14,808 bases of DNA from Alphaproteobacteria bacterium (GCA_030639165.1 DAOWDF010000290.1:1-14808); one strand, 5' to 3'; positions 6,720-14,808 are shown, counted from the stretch's first letter. Numbers and translations are program-made. Notes: generated from the sequence alone by a model not told the origin.

Positions 6720-8018
6720 ATGACAGATTTATTTGCAGAAAATACGATAGAAAATGATAATAAAAGGCCGTTAGCCGATTTGCTGCGCCCTTGTGAGCTA
6801 TCAGATGTAGTCGGGCAGCAGCATTTGCTGGGCGAGAATGGAGCATTGCGCCGGATGGTAGAGGCAGGAACGCTTTCCTCGCTTATACTTTGGGGAACGC
6901 CTGGTTGTGGCAAGACTACGATCGCGCGCATACTTGCAAACCATAGTGATCTGCACTTTGAACAGATATCTGCGATCTTCTCAGGCGTTGCAGATCTGCG
7001 CAAAGTTTTTGATGCTGCCAAAATAAGAAAAGCCAATGGGCGTGGCACATTATTATTCGTCGATGAGATTCACCGTTTTAACAAGTCACAGCAGGATGCG
7101 TTCCTTCCCGTTATGGAAGACGGCACAATCACTTTAATAGGCGCTACTACTGAAAACCCTTCGTTTGAGCTAAACTCAGCTTTACTTAGCCGCGCACAAG
7201 TCTTCACATTAAAAGCCATTGATGATGATGGATTAGAAGACCTTCTCAAACGCGCTGAAGAAAAACTTGGTAAAGAGTTGCCTATGGATGATGACGCTAG
7301 GGAGCTATTAAAAAACTTGGCCGATGGTGACGGGCGTTATCTTCTTTCAATGGTAGAGCAGATTTTTGCGCAAACTACTGCCAGCGAATTGTTAACTAGT
7401 GAATCTCTATTGCAAATCATGCAAAAGCGCGCGGCTCTCTATGATAAAGGCAATGATGCACATTATAATTTAATAAGCGCGTTCCATAAATCTTTACGGG
7501 GCAGTGATGTTGATGGCGCTCTTTACTGGATGGCGCGTATGCTGGATGCTGGCGAGAACCCCGAATATATCCTAAGGCGCATGACCTGCGTTGCATCTGA
7601 GGATATATCTATGGCCGACCCGACTGCCTTACAAGTGGTGATAGCAGCTTGGCAAGCTTATGAGCGTTTGGGGCTGCCCGAGGGCGAGCTTGCAATGGCG
7701 CAGGCCTGCGTGCATCTAGCAACTGCTCCGAAATCTAATGCTAGCTATATGGCGTTAAAGGCTGCGAAGTTGGCGGCTAAGGAAACTGGATCGCTGATGC
7801 CGCCGAAACACGCGCTCAACGCTCCGACTAAGTTAATGAAGGCAGAAGGATATAATCTAGGTTATCGCTATGACCATGATACGCCAGAGGGTTTTAGCGG
7901 GCAGAATTACTTCCCCGATGATATGGAGCGTCAGGAATTCTACAAACCTGTAGAGCGCGGCTTTGAACGAGATATCAAAAAACGCCTAGATTATTGGGGT
8001 AAGCTGCGTAGAGATTAA
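6720..8018 (+). CDS. rarA: Replication-associated recombination protein A (RarA/MgsA, AAA+ ATPase)
   Basis: AAA+ ATPase of the RarA/MgsA/WRNIP1 family, related to clamp-loader subunits, which acts at stalled replication forks. The 432 residues match the family. Walker A GTPGCGKT is at 59-66, Walker B LLFVDEIH at 111-118, sensor 1 GATTEN at 141-146, and the arginine finger in LLSRAQVF near 158. The C-terminal half holds the oligomerisation domain, with recognisable YDHDTPEGFSGQNYFPDDM near the end. The start begins MTDLFAENT, typical for the family, whose first residues resemble a clamp-binding peptide. AAGGA lies almost against the ATG, so the upstream TAGG at 6708-6711 may be the working ribosome site. 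Confidence 0.95.
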   Translation: MTDLFAENTIENDNKRPLADLLRPCELSDVVGQQHLLGENGALRRMVEAGTLSSLILWGTPGCGKTTIARILANHSDLHFEQISAIFSGVADLRKVFDAAKIRKANGRGTLLFVDEIHRFNKSQQDAFLPVMEDGTITLIGATTENPSFELNSALLSRAQVFTLKAIDDDGLEDLLKRAEEKLGKELPMDDDARELLKNLADGDGRYLLSMVEQIFAQTTASELLTSESLLQIMQKRAALYDKGNDAHYNLISAFHKSLRGSDVDGALYWMARMLDAGENPEYILRRMTCVASEDISMADPTALQVVIAAWQAYERLGLPEGELAMAQACVHLATAPKSNASYMALKAAKLAAKETGSLMPPKHALNAPTKLMKAEGYNLGYRYDHDTPEGFSGQNYFPDDMERQEFYKPVERGFERDIKKRLDYWGKLRRD

Positions 8019-8031
8019 TGACTGTAACTAT

Positions 8032-8895
8032 TTAATGATCCTTACTGAAAATCAGCATAACCCCGCTTACGATGATGACGCTCGCTCCTGCGATCATCCA
8101 TAGGTCTGGCACGTCACCAAACACGATATAGCCAATGGTAAGAGCCATCACCATCTGGATATAATGTATGGGCGCTATTATAGAGAATGGAGCAATGCTA
8201 TAGCCATATGCTATGCCGCTCAATCCTATGGTTACGCAAATCCCTGCGAGCACAAAAACTGGAATATCTTGCAAAATTGGCAATTCTATATTTGGAAATA
8301 AAAATGCCCCTAATACAGTGATTGTTACTAAGCTGGGATAAAATGAAAGTGAGTGCAAGCTCTCACCTTGATGTAGGGGTCTTGCTAATAACCCAAGTAC
8401 AACAATAAAGCATAGTGCCGCTATCGCATATATTATCTCGATTGAAATATCGGTAAAGCCTGGTCGGAAGGCAATTAATATCCCTGAAAACCCTAGCGCA
8501 ATAATGAACCAGTTTTTCCGTGGTACTTTCTCTTTAAATAGTGGAAGTGCGGCTATAGTTGTAAGAAATGGCGCAGTAAATAAAACCGTATATAGCATAG
8601 CCAAAGATAGCCCTTTAAGCGCGCTAACCACAAAAAGGGCAATTGCCAGTGCGCAAATGCCGCGCCCTAAATGGATATGAAGCTTTTTAGTTTGAAGAGT
8701 TTTCTTCAATCCGCCCAAAAATGGAGATGTTAATAGGCCAAAAACAAATGATATAGAGTATATCCAGAAGATAATCTCTAGCGTTTCATAACGCATCCCT
8801 AGCCATTTGGAGCAAGCATCTGCAAGTGCAAAAGCAATGAAACCGCTTAACCCTGCTATGATGCCTTTTTGTATTGGTGTGAAATTACTTAACAT
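8032..8895 (-). CDS. DMT-superfamily transporter, EamA family
   Basis: An inner-membrane permease of 287 residues with about ten hydrophobic helices in two EamA repeats, roughly residues 11-146 and 155-283. The first repeat ends with the typical pattern of RGICALAIALFVVSALKG, LFTAPFLTTIAALPLFKEKVPRKNW and GFSGILIAFRPG. The substrate cannot be told from sequence: family members export amino acids, metabolites or drugs, and a related rickettsial member imports S-adenosylmethionine. The gene is alone on its strand, converging on rarA across 13 bases and divergent from crcB across 100 bases. Confidence 0.88.
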   Translation of the reverse strand: MLSNFTPIQKGIIAGLSGFIAFALADACSKWLGMRYETLEIIFWIYSISFVFGLLTSPFLGGLKKTLQTKKLHIHLGRGICALAIALFVVSALKGLSLAMLYTVLFTAPFLTTIAALPLFKEKVPRKNWFIIALGFSGILIAFRPGFTDISIEIIYAIAALCFIVVLGLLARPLHQGESLHSLSFYPSLVTITVLGAFLFPNIELPILQDIPVFVLAGICVTIGLSGIAYGYSIAPFSIIAPIHYIQMVMALTIGYIVFGDVPDLWMIAGASVIIVSGVMLIFSKDH

Positions 8896-8995
8896 GTGGC
8901 TGCGGATGTCCTATAAGGTGGAAGAATTATGATTTCTGTCATCTCTCGATCTTGATGAAAGAATAACGATAAGGGTTACTATAAAGGTTTATAGC

Positions 8996-9376
8996 ATGAT
9001 CACAATAACAGTTATTGCAATTGGTGGAGCATTAGGCGCAGTTGCGCGTTATGGCGCTAATATTGGTTCATCCCATATTTTTGGACACGGCTTCCCATGG
9101 GGAACGCTGATAGTAAATATCCTTGGATCATTCCTTATGGGGGTGGTAATTGCAAAATTTGCCAGTATGGATAATGTTTCGCAAGAGCTTAAAACATTGT
9201 GTGTAACTGGCTTTTTAGGAGCATTCACAACTTTTTCTACCTTCTCACTGGATTTCGTTACATTGTGGGAACGTGGAGAAATGTTACAGGCCGTTAGCTA
9301 TATGCTCGCATCTGTAATTATATCTATTTTAGCATTATTTATGGCATTATTTATCATGAGAGGAATTAGTTCATGA
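8996..9376 (+). CDS. crcB: Fluoride ion channel/exporter CrcB (Fluc)
   Basis: A small four-helix inner-membrane protein that, as an antiparallel dimer, lets fluoride leave the cytoplasm. The 126 residues match the family. GGALGAVARYG (10-20), FPWGTLIVNILGSFLMG (33-49, with the conserved Asn 41) and GFLGAFTTFSTFSLD (72-86) are the hallmark pore and sodium-site motifs. AAGG lies about nine bases before the ATG. The upstream 100 bases were searched by eye for a fluoride riboswitch and none was recognised. Its stop overlaps the rluC start in ATGA, so it leads a block of four tightly spaced genes ending with the ATP12 gene. Confidence 0.95.
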   Translation: MITITVIAIGGALGAVARYGANIGSSHIFGHGFPWGTLIVNILGSFLMGVVIAKFASMDNVSQELKTLCVTGFLGAFTTFSTFSLDFVTLWERGEMLQAVSYMLASVIISILALFMALFIMRGISS

Positions 9377-10386
9377 GCTCCAAATTAAAATTTATTACCG
9401 TTAAAGATGACGATGACGGGCAGCGCCTCGAGCGTTGGCTCAAGAAGAATGTCCCTGACATGCCCTATGTTTTGACGCAAAAATTACTACGCAAAGGGCA
9501 AATTCGTATAGATGGTAAGCGTGCAAAACCAGAAACACGCATTATTTCTGGTCAGGAAGTAAAAATCCCTCCATTCGATGTGAAGCAGCGTGATGCTCCG
9601 CCAAAGAAAAAGGAGTTATCCGAGGATGACAAAGATTATATGCGCTCGCTGGTTATCTATAAGGACGCAGATATTATCGCGATTAATAAACCTTGCGGGC
9701 TAGCCTCTCAAGGCGGAACAAATACTGACCATCATGTAGATGGCATGTTACCCGCGCTAATTAATGAGGAGGGCGTAGTGCCCCGCCTTGTCCATCGTCT
9801 TGATAAAGACACAAGTGGAGTAATGCTTCTTGCGCGATCTGCTAAGGCTGCGCGTGAGTTAGGCGCAGCATTTAGGGGGCGTGAAGTTCGCAAGATTTAT
9901 TGGGCAGTTGTAACCCCTACGCCAGATACAATTGAGGGCTCGATTAAAGCACCTATTATCAAATCAGAAGGCGATTTCGAGAAAATGATTATTGATGAGG
10001 AAGAGGGCAAGTTTGCCTTAACCGAGTTCCGTGTCATTGAAAGCGCAGATAGAGCCGCTGCCTTTGTCGCATTCTGGCCTAGAACTGGACGCACTCATCA
10101 AATCCGCGTACATGCTGCTCAAGGTCTTGGTTCATCAATCATTGGTGATCGCAAATATCGCGCAGTTAAAGATGCAGAGTGTAAATTATTGGATGCCGAT
10201 CTGGAAGGTCTTGGGCTGTCAAAGCGCTTGCATTTGCATGCTCGTAGAGTGATTTTTGATCATCCGATGCAAAAAGGGGTAATTGTGGATATAACTGCTC
10301 CACTTGATAGTGATTTAATTCACAGCTGGAAAGCTCTGGGCTTTAATTATAAATATAAACAAGACCCTTTTGAAGATTTGGATTAA
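9373..10386 (+). CDS. rluC: 23S rRNA pseudouridine synthase, RluC/RluD type
   Basis: Converts specific uridines of large-subunit rRNA to pseudouridine. Of its 337 residues, the N-terminal S4 RNA-binding domain spans about 15-65 (QRLERWLKKN...LRKGQIRIDGKRAKPETRI). The catalytic domain follows from about residue 90, with motif II HRLDKDTSGVMLLAR (141-155) carrying the catalytic Asp 144, and RTGRTHQIRVH (237-247). The ATG overlaps the crcB stop by four bases. crcB, rluC and an ATP12 gene are often neighbours in alphaproteobacteria, which supports the RluC name over RluD, although the target uridines cannot be read from the sequence. Confidence 0.92.
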   Translation: MSSKLKFITVKDDDDGQRLERWLKKNVPDMPYVLTQKLLRKGQIRIDGKRAKPETRIISGQEVKIPPFDVKQRDAPPKKKELSEDDKDYMRSLVIYKDADIIAINKPCGLASQGGTNTDHHVDGMLPALINEEGVVPRLVHRLDKDTSGVMLLARSAKAARELGAAFRGREVRKIYWAVVTPTPDTIEGSIKAPIIKSEGDFEKMIIDEEEGKFALTEFRVIESADRAAAFVAFWPRTGRTHQIRVHAAQGLGSSIIGDRKYRAVKDAECKLLDADLEGLGLSKRLHLHARRVIFDHPMQKGVIVDITAPLDSDLIHSWKALGFNYKYKQDPFEDLD

Positions 10387-10400
10387 AGAAAGTTTTATAG

Positions 10401-11348
10401 ATGTCAGATGAGTCCTATCTATTAGATAACAACAAAGAAGTTAAAAAAGAGAAGAATTGGCTGGCGCTAATTTTCAAAGTAACTTTTATTCTATTGGCAT
10501 GTGTGCTGGTGGGTATAACCGTTTTGTATAATATGGGTGGATCTAGTGCTTCCTTAAAGGACTCCGTAGAAAAATTCGTAAGTAATGTTTTTCAAGGTCG
10601 CCCAGTAGAGGTGGAAAATCTAGTTTATATGGGTTTTTTCCCTAAAATGGGTTTTGATGTTGAGAATATAAAGGTTCTTTCAAACCAAGAAGATAAACAT
10701 GAAATAGCAACGGTCGGCAAAGTCCAATTCTTTATGGGATTTTGGGATGTAGCTTTCCGCGTTCCGCGTATTTCAGGATTTTACCTCTCGGATTTTCATG
10801 CAATCAAGGGAACGATGGGCGCGCAGGAATTTGATATAAAGAAAGTATTTATTGATCATGACGCGGAAAGTAAAACAGCTAAATTGCGTGGCAGCGGTAA
10901 AATAGGCATTCATCCATGGAATTTTGAAATTCATATAGATGTTTTAGAAGCACAAGATTTTTGGAAAACAAAAGGTAACTTCAGCTATATGTTACCAATG
11001 GAATTCCCATTTACTTTGGATATTGCAGACATGCATTTTGAGGGTAATTTTTTAAATCATGAATCTGGTTATTATAAATTCAAAGACTTTGAGCTAAGCT
11101 CTGGTAATCATAAGGTTAGTGGTAATCTAGTGCTATCCGCGCTGGGTAAGAGGCTCATAAAGATAAAAGGCGATTTGCAAACATCAGCAGATAGTGCGGA
11201 TATTACCCCCGAGCTAATTTTTGATTACTCACAAGAGCCAATGAAGATTTCAGGTGAGGTGATAGAAAACACATCTATTGATTTTCTGGTTAATAGGTTG
11301 CAGGAAATCATAGCTTATAAAGCTGAATATCAGTGGGAAGAAAAATAA
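10401..11348 (+). CDS. Membrane-anchored AsmA-like protein of uncertain function
   Basis: A protein of 315 residues with a short basic cytoplasmic start, one membrane segment at about 20-44 (WLALIFKVTFILLACVLVGI), and a long region of alternating hydrophobic and polar residues that reads as mostly beta strand. The segment just after the membrane, with GRPVEVENL (66-74) and FFPKMGFDVENIKVLS (79-94), resembles the start of AsmA-family proteins, so a periplasmic, inner-membrane-anchored AsmA-like fold is inferred. AsmA members have roles in envelope lipid transport or assembly, but this one is short and not clearly assignable. It starts 14 bases after rluC and its stop overlaps the next ATG by one base (TAATG). 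In several alphaproteobacteria a HAD hydrolase occupies this slot instead. Confidence 0.75.
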   Translation: MSDESYLLDNNKEVKKEKNWLALIFKVTFILLACVLVGITVLYNMGGSSASLKDSVEKFVSNVFQGRPVEVENLVYMGFFPKMGFDVENIKVLSNQEDKHEIATVGKVQFFMGFWDVAFRVPRISGFYLSDFHAIKGTMGAQEFDIKKVFIDHDAESKTAKLRGSGKIGIHPWNFEIHIDVLEAQDFWKTKGNFSYMLPMEFPFTLDIADMHFEGNFLNHESGYYKFKDFELSSGNHKVSGNLVLSALGKRLIKIKGDLQTSADSADITPELIFDYSQEPMKISGEVIENTSIDFLVNRLQEIIAYKAEYQWEEK

Positions 11349-12055
11349 TGAAACGTTTTTACAAGCTGGTATCAACTGAAAAAGTGAGTGGTGGATTTCA
11401 TATATTACTTGATGGTAAGCCTGTTAAGACAAAATCAGGCGCGCATTTGCTAGCCTCTAACGAAGCCATAGCAAACCGCCTAATGCAAGAATGGGCAGCG
11501 CAAGAAGAACATATTCTTCCCAATACCATGCCATTTACTCAGATTGTGAATACGATTATTGATCGTGTGTCAGTCGAGCGTGATGTTATGAGCGCGGCAG
11601 TTTTGAAATATCTTGATACTGATCTAATTTGCTATTTTGCGGATGCTCCAGAAGGTTTGGTGAAATTGCAAAAAGATAAATGGCAGCCATGGCTTGATTG
11701 GTTTGAGGGCAAGTTTGAGAGTAAATTAAAGACTACAACTGATCTTGCTGCACTAACTCAGGAAAAATCCGCGCATGATGCAGTGGCCAAATATGTTGAT
11801 GGGTTGGACGATGAGCACTTTACTATATTGCAGATCGTAACATCCGTGAGCGGTTCGGTAATTTTGGGGCTGGCTCTTACATGTGGCGATGCAAGCGCAG
11901 ATCAGTTATTTGATGCTTGCTATATTGAAGAGAGTTTCAAAGACGCTCTTTATGACGCTGAGAAATATGGCGAAGACCCTATATTAGCCAAAGCCCAAAA
12001 AGCCGCAATGCAGGACTTCACCGCCGCGCAGGACTACATTTCTTCAGTGCAATAA
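11348..12055 (+). CDS. ATP12-family F1-ATPase assembly chaperone
   Basis: ATP12 proteins bind F1 alpha subunits and help assemble the ATP synthase catalytic head; in bacteria the family is largely confined to alphaproteobacteria. From ATG 11348 it has 235 residues. Family motifs are EWAAQ at 48-52, MPFTQIVNTIIDRV at 61-74, YLDTDLICYFADAPEGL at 88-104 and SGSVILGLAL at 168-177. A GTG at 11333 would extend it by five residues into the previous gene, but GGGAAG seven bases before ATG 11348 and the family-like start MKRFYKLV favour the ATG. The last 38 bases overlap the end of the convergent membrane-protein gene, with no terminator between them. Confidence 0.92.
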   Translation: MKRFYKLVSTEKVSGGFHILLDGKPVKTKSGAHLLASNEAIANRLMQEWAAQEEHILPNTMPFTQIVNTIIDRVSVERDVMSAAVLKYLDTDLICYFADAPEGLVKLQKDKWQPWLDWFEGKFESKLKTTTDLAALTQEKSAHDAVAKYVDGLDDEHFTILQIVTSVSGSVILGLALTCGDASADQLFDACYIEESFKDALYDAEKYGEDPILAKAQKAAMQDFTAAQDYISSVQ

Positions 12056-14465
12056 AGCTCACGCTTAGCAGGGCATAGCAAATACTTGCCACTATAAGAG
12101 TTTTATCAATCCCCACAGATATATTAAGGGCAATAGCAATCGAGCTGCCTAGAACTCCCGCCGCGCCGTTAATTCCCCAAAACCATGCCGTGGCTCTGCT
12201 GTCAAACTCTTCAGTAAGGCGCAAGCCTGTAGGGAATCCGTAGCCCATTAGCAATCCCGATGGAGCGATAATTGCGACGCTGATCAATACGCGTTGCATA
12301 ATTTCTACTTCTGCATAATCATGGAAAATATCACGTAAAACAAATGATAATGTAATGCCATAAGCACAGGTAAGCCCGCACCATAATAGCTGTTTTGGTA
12401 GCGTATTTAGCGGCAGTTTTTCTGATATCAAGCTGCCAAGGCCAGCTGCTATAATCAGGCTAAATAACACAACGCTAAGGCCATATATAGGATGCCCTAA
12501 AAACACGCCAAAAGCTTGTAACAGGGAAATCTCCATAAACATAAATCCAAGGCCGATAAGCATGAAATATAATGTTCCTGCTTTGATAAAGGTAGAGCCT
12601 TTATCTTTCACGGTTTTAAGTAGCGGAGCTATAATTACAAACCCAACCATCACAATAGAAAACAGAATAATGATATAAAGATTGAAGGTCGCCTTTGCCT
12701 GACCCATAGAAACATAATGGCCAGCGTTAAGCGGCATAAGCGCAAGTTTGGTAATTTCCCATGGCTTGTTAATGCGCGCCTGATTAAAGAAGAATGGGCG
12801 CATATCAGTTGATGGCGATACATCAAAAAACTGCTTATCAGCTATCTTATTTATCTCATCCAGATTCTTTGCAACAATAAGATCCCTTAAAATACCCTCA
12901 GGAGCATTTCTATGGGGCATAAGTACAATTTCATATTCCTTTTCTTTTGATACTCTATTTATCACATAAAGCTGCCTATCACTAAAAGGAGATTTAGAGA
13001 GCATAATTGTGGCAATTGAACCAGACTTAACCATCACAATATGGTCACGCACATTTTCAATGCCTTGATTAAATAGGGTCGCCATAGCTACCGATAATGT
13101 TCGCCCTGTATCATCCATAACACTTGCTGACCAACGACTAACGGTGAATATACCATGGTCACTAAGGTCGTTCATGAATATGCTCCAAGCCTCTACCGTA
13201 TAAAGACCGTTTTCGGATAGAGCAAACGCGCCTGCGCCCGTTGCTGCCCATGTATCAATCAGGCTCATTTGAATAACATCAAGCTTATCAGTATTCTGCC
13301 TAAACCAGCTTCGTGCTTCTTCATTTATGATTTTAACGCCGGGCTGATTATAAAGATTAGCGTATTCTCGATATTCAGGATGATCGCGCAATAATTTTAT
13401 CTGAACAGGATTAACGTCTAAAGCAGTAACTTCGCTAACGCCGAAATATTTAGCTGATAGCAAATCGCGCCCACCGCCAACGCCGATAATTGCCGCTTTA
13501 TTTATGTCGGGCAAATTATAGGCTATATTAGTTACATCATATTCCAGATACCTATGCTTGGAGAAATCACCATCAAACTTGGTTATTGGCGTTCCAGCAT
13601 CACCATCAATAATTAGGAATTTTCCTGTTGTCTTAATGTCGGTAGGGAATTTCGGAGAAGGCCCCCATGCAAATGGAGTGACATCTTTCATCTCTTTCAT
13701 CACAGTAACGCGCGAGATCGAATTCCATTCCTCATAATCTATTGATGACATTTTAGTCAGGTTGTTTTTTATCCATAAAGGATATAAAAGCGGCGAAGGT
13801 AGAGCTATATTAATCGCGCCCAGTGCGAATAATGATAGGCAAAATATCATCGCTGTTTTTTTGATGTTAAATGAATAATGGGATAATTTTATAACTTTGC
13901 TATCTTCTGATGACACAGGAAAAAGCAGAGCTGATACAAAGGCTATGGCGGATAAAAACAAGATTGCAGATGGTGTATCTATGCTCTCCATAAGCACAAG
14001 GGCGGCCAAGCACCCAAGTCCAGCGCCCAATAAGTCAAACCCATAGGTTTTTCCAACAGGGTAGGGCGCGCGTGTTAACGATACCGTGATGGCAACTCCT
14101 GCATGATAATATGCAATAGCGGTAGAAAGTGCAGCGACAGGCAAAGTTGCTAGCGTTTCTAATGTATTATTAGAAATTATTGGTATAAATAATTGCGCTG
14201 CTAGCCCAATAAGAATATAGAATCCAAAGGCAATGGAGTGTTTCCTTGCTATCAAGCCATAATGTTCACGCTGTTCTTCTTCCGAGGAGCGATAAATTTT
14301 AAGTGCGCCCATAGTCAGGCCAAACATAGCCATGCTTATAACTAAAAATGATAAATGATACCAAGACGTTACCGAGAATATCCGTGACTGTAATATTTGC
14401 AGAGCCATAACCAGCCCTGATAGTAAAAATACAGCCGTATAGAATGATAATGCTTTGTTTTTCAT
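12018..14465 (-). CDS. Polytopic membrane protein with a spermidine-synthase-like domain
   Basis: An 815-residue protein with a three-part layout. An N-terminal membrane block has about seven helices (residues 9-222), a soluble domain spans about 225-590, and a C-terminal block has about seven more helices (593-807). The soluble part contains a Rossmann methyltransferase-like core, AAIIGVGGGRDLLSAKYFGVSEVTALDVNP (324-353), in which Asp 350 is the expected nucleoside-binding acid. NEEARSW (381-387) and SLIDTWAATGAGAFALSENGLYTVEAW (401-427) follow, the latter at the position of the catalytic motif in spermidine synthases, with Asp 404. This resembles the membrane-fused SpeE-like family. The substrate is unknown; true polyamine synthesis should not be assumed, because GGGRD replaces the usual GGGDG. 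The gene stands alone, 102 bases downstream of mutL on the same strand. The ATG has no strong ribosome site. Confidence 0.85.
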   Translation of the reverse strand: MKNKALSFYTAVFLLSGLVMALQILQSRIFSVTSWYHLSFLVISMAMFGLTMGALKIYRSSEEEQREHYGLIARKHSIAFGFYILIGLAAQLFIPIISNNTLETLATLPVAALSTAIAYYHAGVAITVSLTRAPYPVGKTYGFDLLGAGLGCLAALVLMESIDTPSAILFLSAIAFVSALLFPVSSEDSKVIKLSHYSFNIKKTAMIFCLSLFALGAINIALPSPLLYPLWIKNNLTKMSSIDYEEWNSISRVTVMKEMKDVTPFAWGPSPKFPTDIKTTGKFLIIDGDAGTPITKFDGDFSKHRYLEYDVTNIAYNLPDINKAAIIGVGGGRDLLSAKYFGVSEVTALDVNPVQIKLLRDHPEYREYANLYNQPGVKIINEEARSWFRQNTDKLDVIQMSLIDTWAATGAGAFALSENGLYTVEAWSIFMNDLSDHGIFTVSRWSASVMDDTGRTLSVAMATLFNQGIENVRDHIVMVKSGSIATIMLSKSPFSDRQLYVINRVSKEKEYEIVLMPHRNAPEGILRDLIVAKNLDEINKIADKQFFDVSPSTDMRPFFFNQARINKPWEITKLALMPLNAGHYVSMGQAKATFNLYIIILFSIVMVGFVIIAPLLKTVKDKGSTFIKAGTLYFMLIGLGFMFMEISLLQAFGVFLGHPIYGLSVVLFSLIIAAGLGSLISEKLPLNTLPKQLLWCGLTCAYGITLSFVLRDIFHDYAEVEIMQRVLISVAIIAPSGLLMGYGFPTGLRLTEEFDSRATAWFWGINGAAGVLGSSIAIALNISVGIDKTLIVASICYALLSVSFIALKKCSPARR

Positions 14466-14527
14466 GTGATGATATCCGATAGCTTTGCTTGATCAATATA
14501 ATTTTAAATGTAATCAGTAAGGTTAAC

Positions 14528-14541
14528 CTAACTTAAGTTAG
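14528..14541. promoter_or_regulatory. 14-bp perfect palindrome upstream of the membrane SpeE-like gene
   Basis: CTAACTTAAGTTAG is perfectly self-complementary and is flanked by GGTTAACC (14521-14528) on one side and GTTAA on the other. It lies between the mutL stop and the start of the 815-residue protein, 62 bases before that start. It could be an operator for the downstream gene or, less likely, a weak AT-rich hairpin ending mutL transcripts, as no clear U-tract follows. The regulator is unknown. Confidence 0.3.
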
Positions 14542-14567
14542 TTAAAATAGCTATAATAGCGACTATA

Positions 14568-14808
14568 CTAACGCCGTGAAAATAGCTTCTCTATATCTTT
14601 TAGCGATAGCGAAACATATGTTGGCCTGCCATGATTACATTGCCCCGAAAGCGGAGTTTCTTCCATTTGACGCAATAAACTATTCATTTCTTCTACATTG
14701 AGCCTTCTGCCAGAGCGCACCGATCCATGGCAAGCCATGGTCGAGAGTATTTCATTGAGCTGCTCTTCCAACATATCACAACTATCATGTTCTATAAGCT
14801 CATCAACA
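14568..14808 (-). CDS. mutL: DNA mismatch repair protein MutL, C-terminal end (partial)
   Basis: The minus-strand frame enters from the right edge without a stop and ends at TAG 14570-14568, giving about 80 residues. The visible part is the end of the MutL dimerisation domain, with ACHGSVRSGRRLNVEEMNSLLRQMEETP followed by SGQCNHGRPTYVSL and the terminal KLFSRR. The CxHGRP motif contributes to the metal site of the MutL endonuclease, so this MutL is probably an active nicking type; the matching DQHAxxE motif would lie off the window. An internal ATG at 14774 is not a start, because the frame is open beyond it and the family is about 600 residues long. Confidence 0.93.
   Translation of the reverse strand, partial: VDELIEHDSCDMLEEQLNEILSTMACHGSVRSGRRLNVEEMNSLLRQMEETPLSGQCNHGRPTYVSLSLKDIEKLFSRR

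Noticed and set aside
6533..7048. Minus-strand open frame across the nadA start and the first part of rarA
   Set aside because: It overlaps two clearly real genes and the divergent promoter region, and its protein shows no family motif.
8937..8953. Possible degraded copy of the palindromic element
   Set aside because: TGTCATCTC and GATCTT match the two ends of one arm, but the middle is missing and no inverted partner is present. The match is too short to call.
8896..8995. Possible fluoride riboswitch before crcB
   Set aside because: The conserved GGCGATG start and the CTGATG.CTCC-type segment of the fluoride aptamer were not found in the 100-base leader, and only weak promoter-like elements are visible.
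14521..14545. CtrA-type site (TTAA-N7-TTAA) upstream of the membrane SpeE-like gene
   Set aside because: The TTAA units are separated by five and six bases, not seven, so the CtrA consensus is not met.

Overview
The window reads as a chromosomal stretch of a moderately AT-rich alphaproteobacterium. The main evidence is the ATP12-family F1-ATPase assembly chaperone, the DUF1489 protein, the alphaproteobacterial style of SdhA and SdhB, the order crcB-rluC-...-ATP12, and a MutL C-terminus ending in the CNHGRPT/FSRR motifs. No rRNA, tRNA, CRISPR array, phage gene or transposase was found. The lineage cannot be fixed further from this sequence; the low GC and compact layout would suit a Rickettsiales-, Holosporales- or Micavibrio-like group, but that is a guess.

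Layout. At 1-126 is the tail of an unidentified protein with a half zinc-ribbon motif, overlapping the start of sdhA. sdhA (119-1909) is cut off from sdhB (3452-4264) by a convergent, minus-strand isocitrate dehydrogenase gene (2027-3289) that has its own terminator. sdhB has a good candidate promoter of its own. A 79-bp palindromic element (4276-4354) sits between sdhB and a DUF1489 gene (4369-4806). nadA and nadC form a minus-strand pair (6653 down to 4801) without nadB. Divergent from nadA is rarA (6720-8018), then a minus-strand DMT/EamA permease (8032-8895). The next plus-strand block is tightly packed: crcB, rluC, an AsmA-like membrane-anchored protein, and the ATP12 chaperone (8996-12055), with junctions of -4, +14 and -1 bases. 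It converges, with a 38-bp coding overlap, on a large minus-strand polytopic protein carrying a spermidine-synthase-like Rossmann domain (12018-14465). The 3' end of mutL (minus strand) runs off the right edge.

How the genes fit together. The left third is TCA cycle and respiration: two of the four SDH subunits and an isocitrate dehydrogenase whose nucleotide-binding motif (HGTAPDL) looks NAD-type rather than NADP-type. NadA and NadC make nicotinate mononucleotide from iminoaspartate for NAD synthesis, and ATP12 serves F1-ATPase assembly. RarA and MutL belong to genome maintenance, RluC to ribosome modification, CrcB to fluoride export.

The window is densely coding. No gene-free stretch exceeds 300 bases; the longest gap is the 162 bp between icd and sdhB. 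I found no convincing multi-gene novel system. The most unusual items are the icd insertion with its cofactor signature, the unknown zinc-ribbon protein where sdhD is expected, the membrane-embedded spermidine-synthase-like protein, and the palindromic element.
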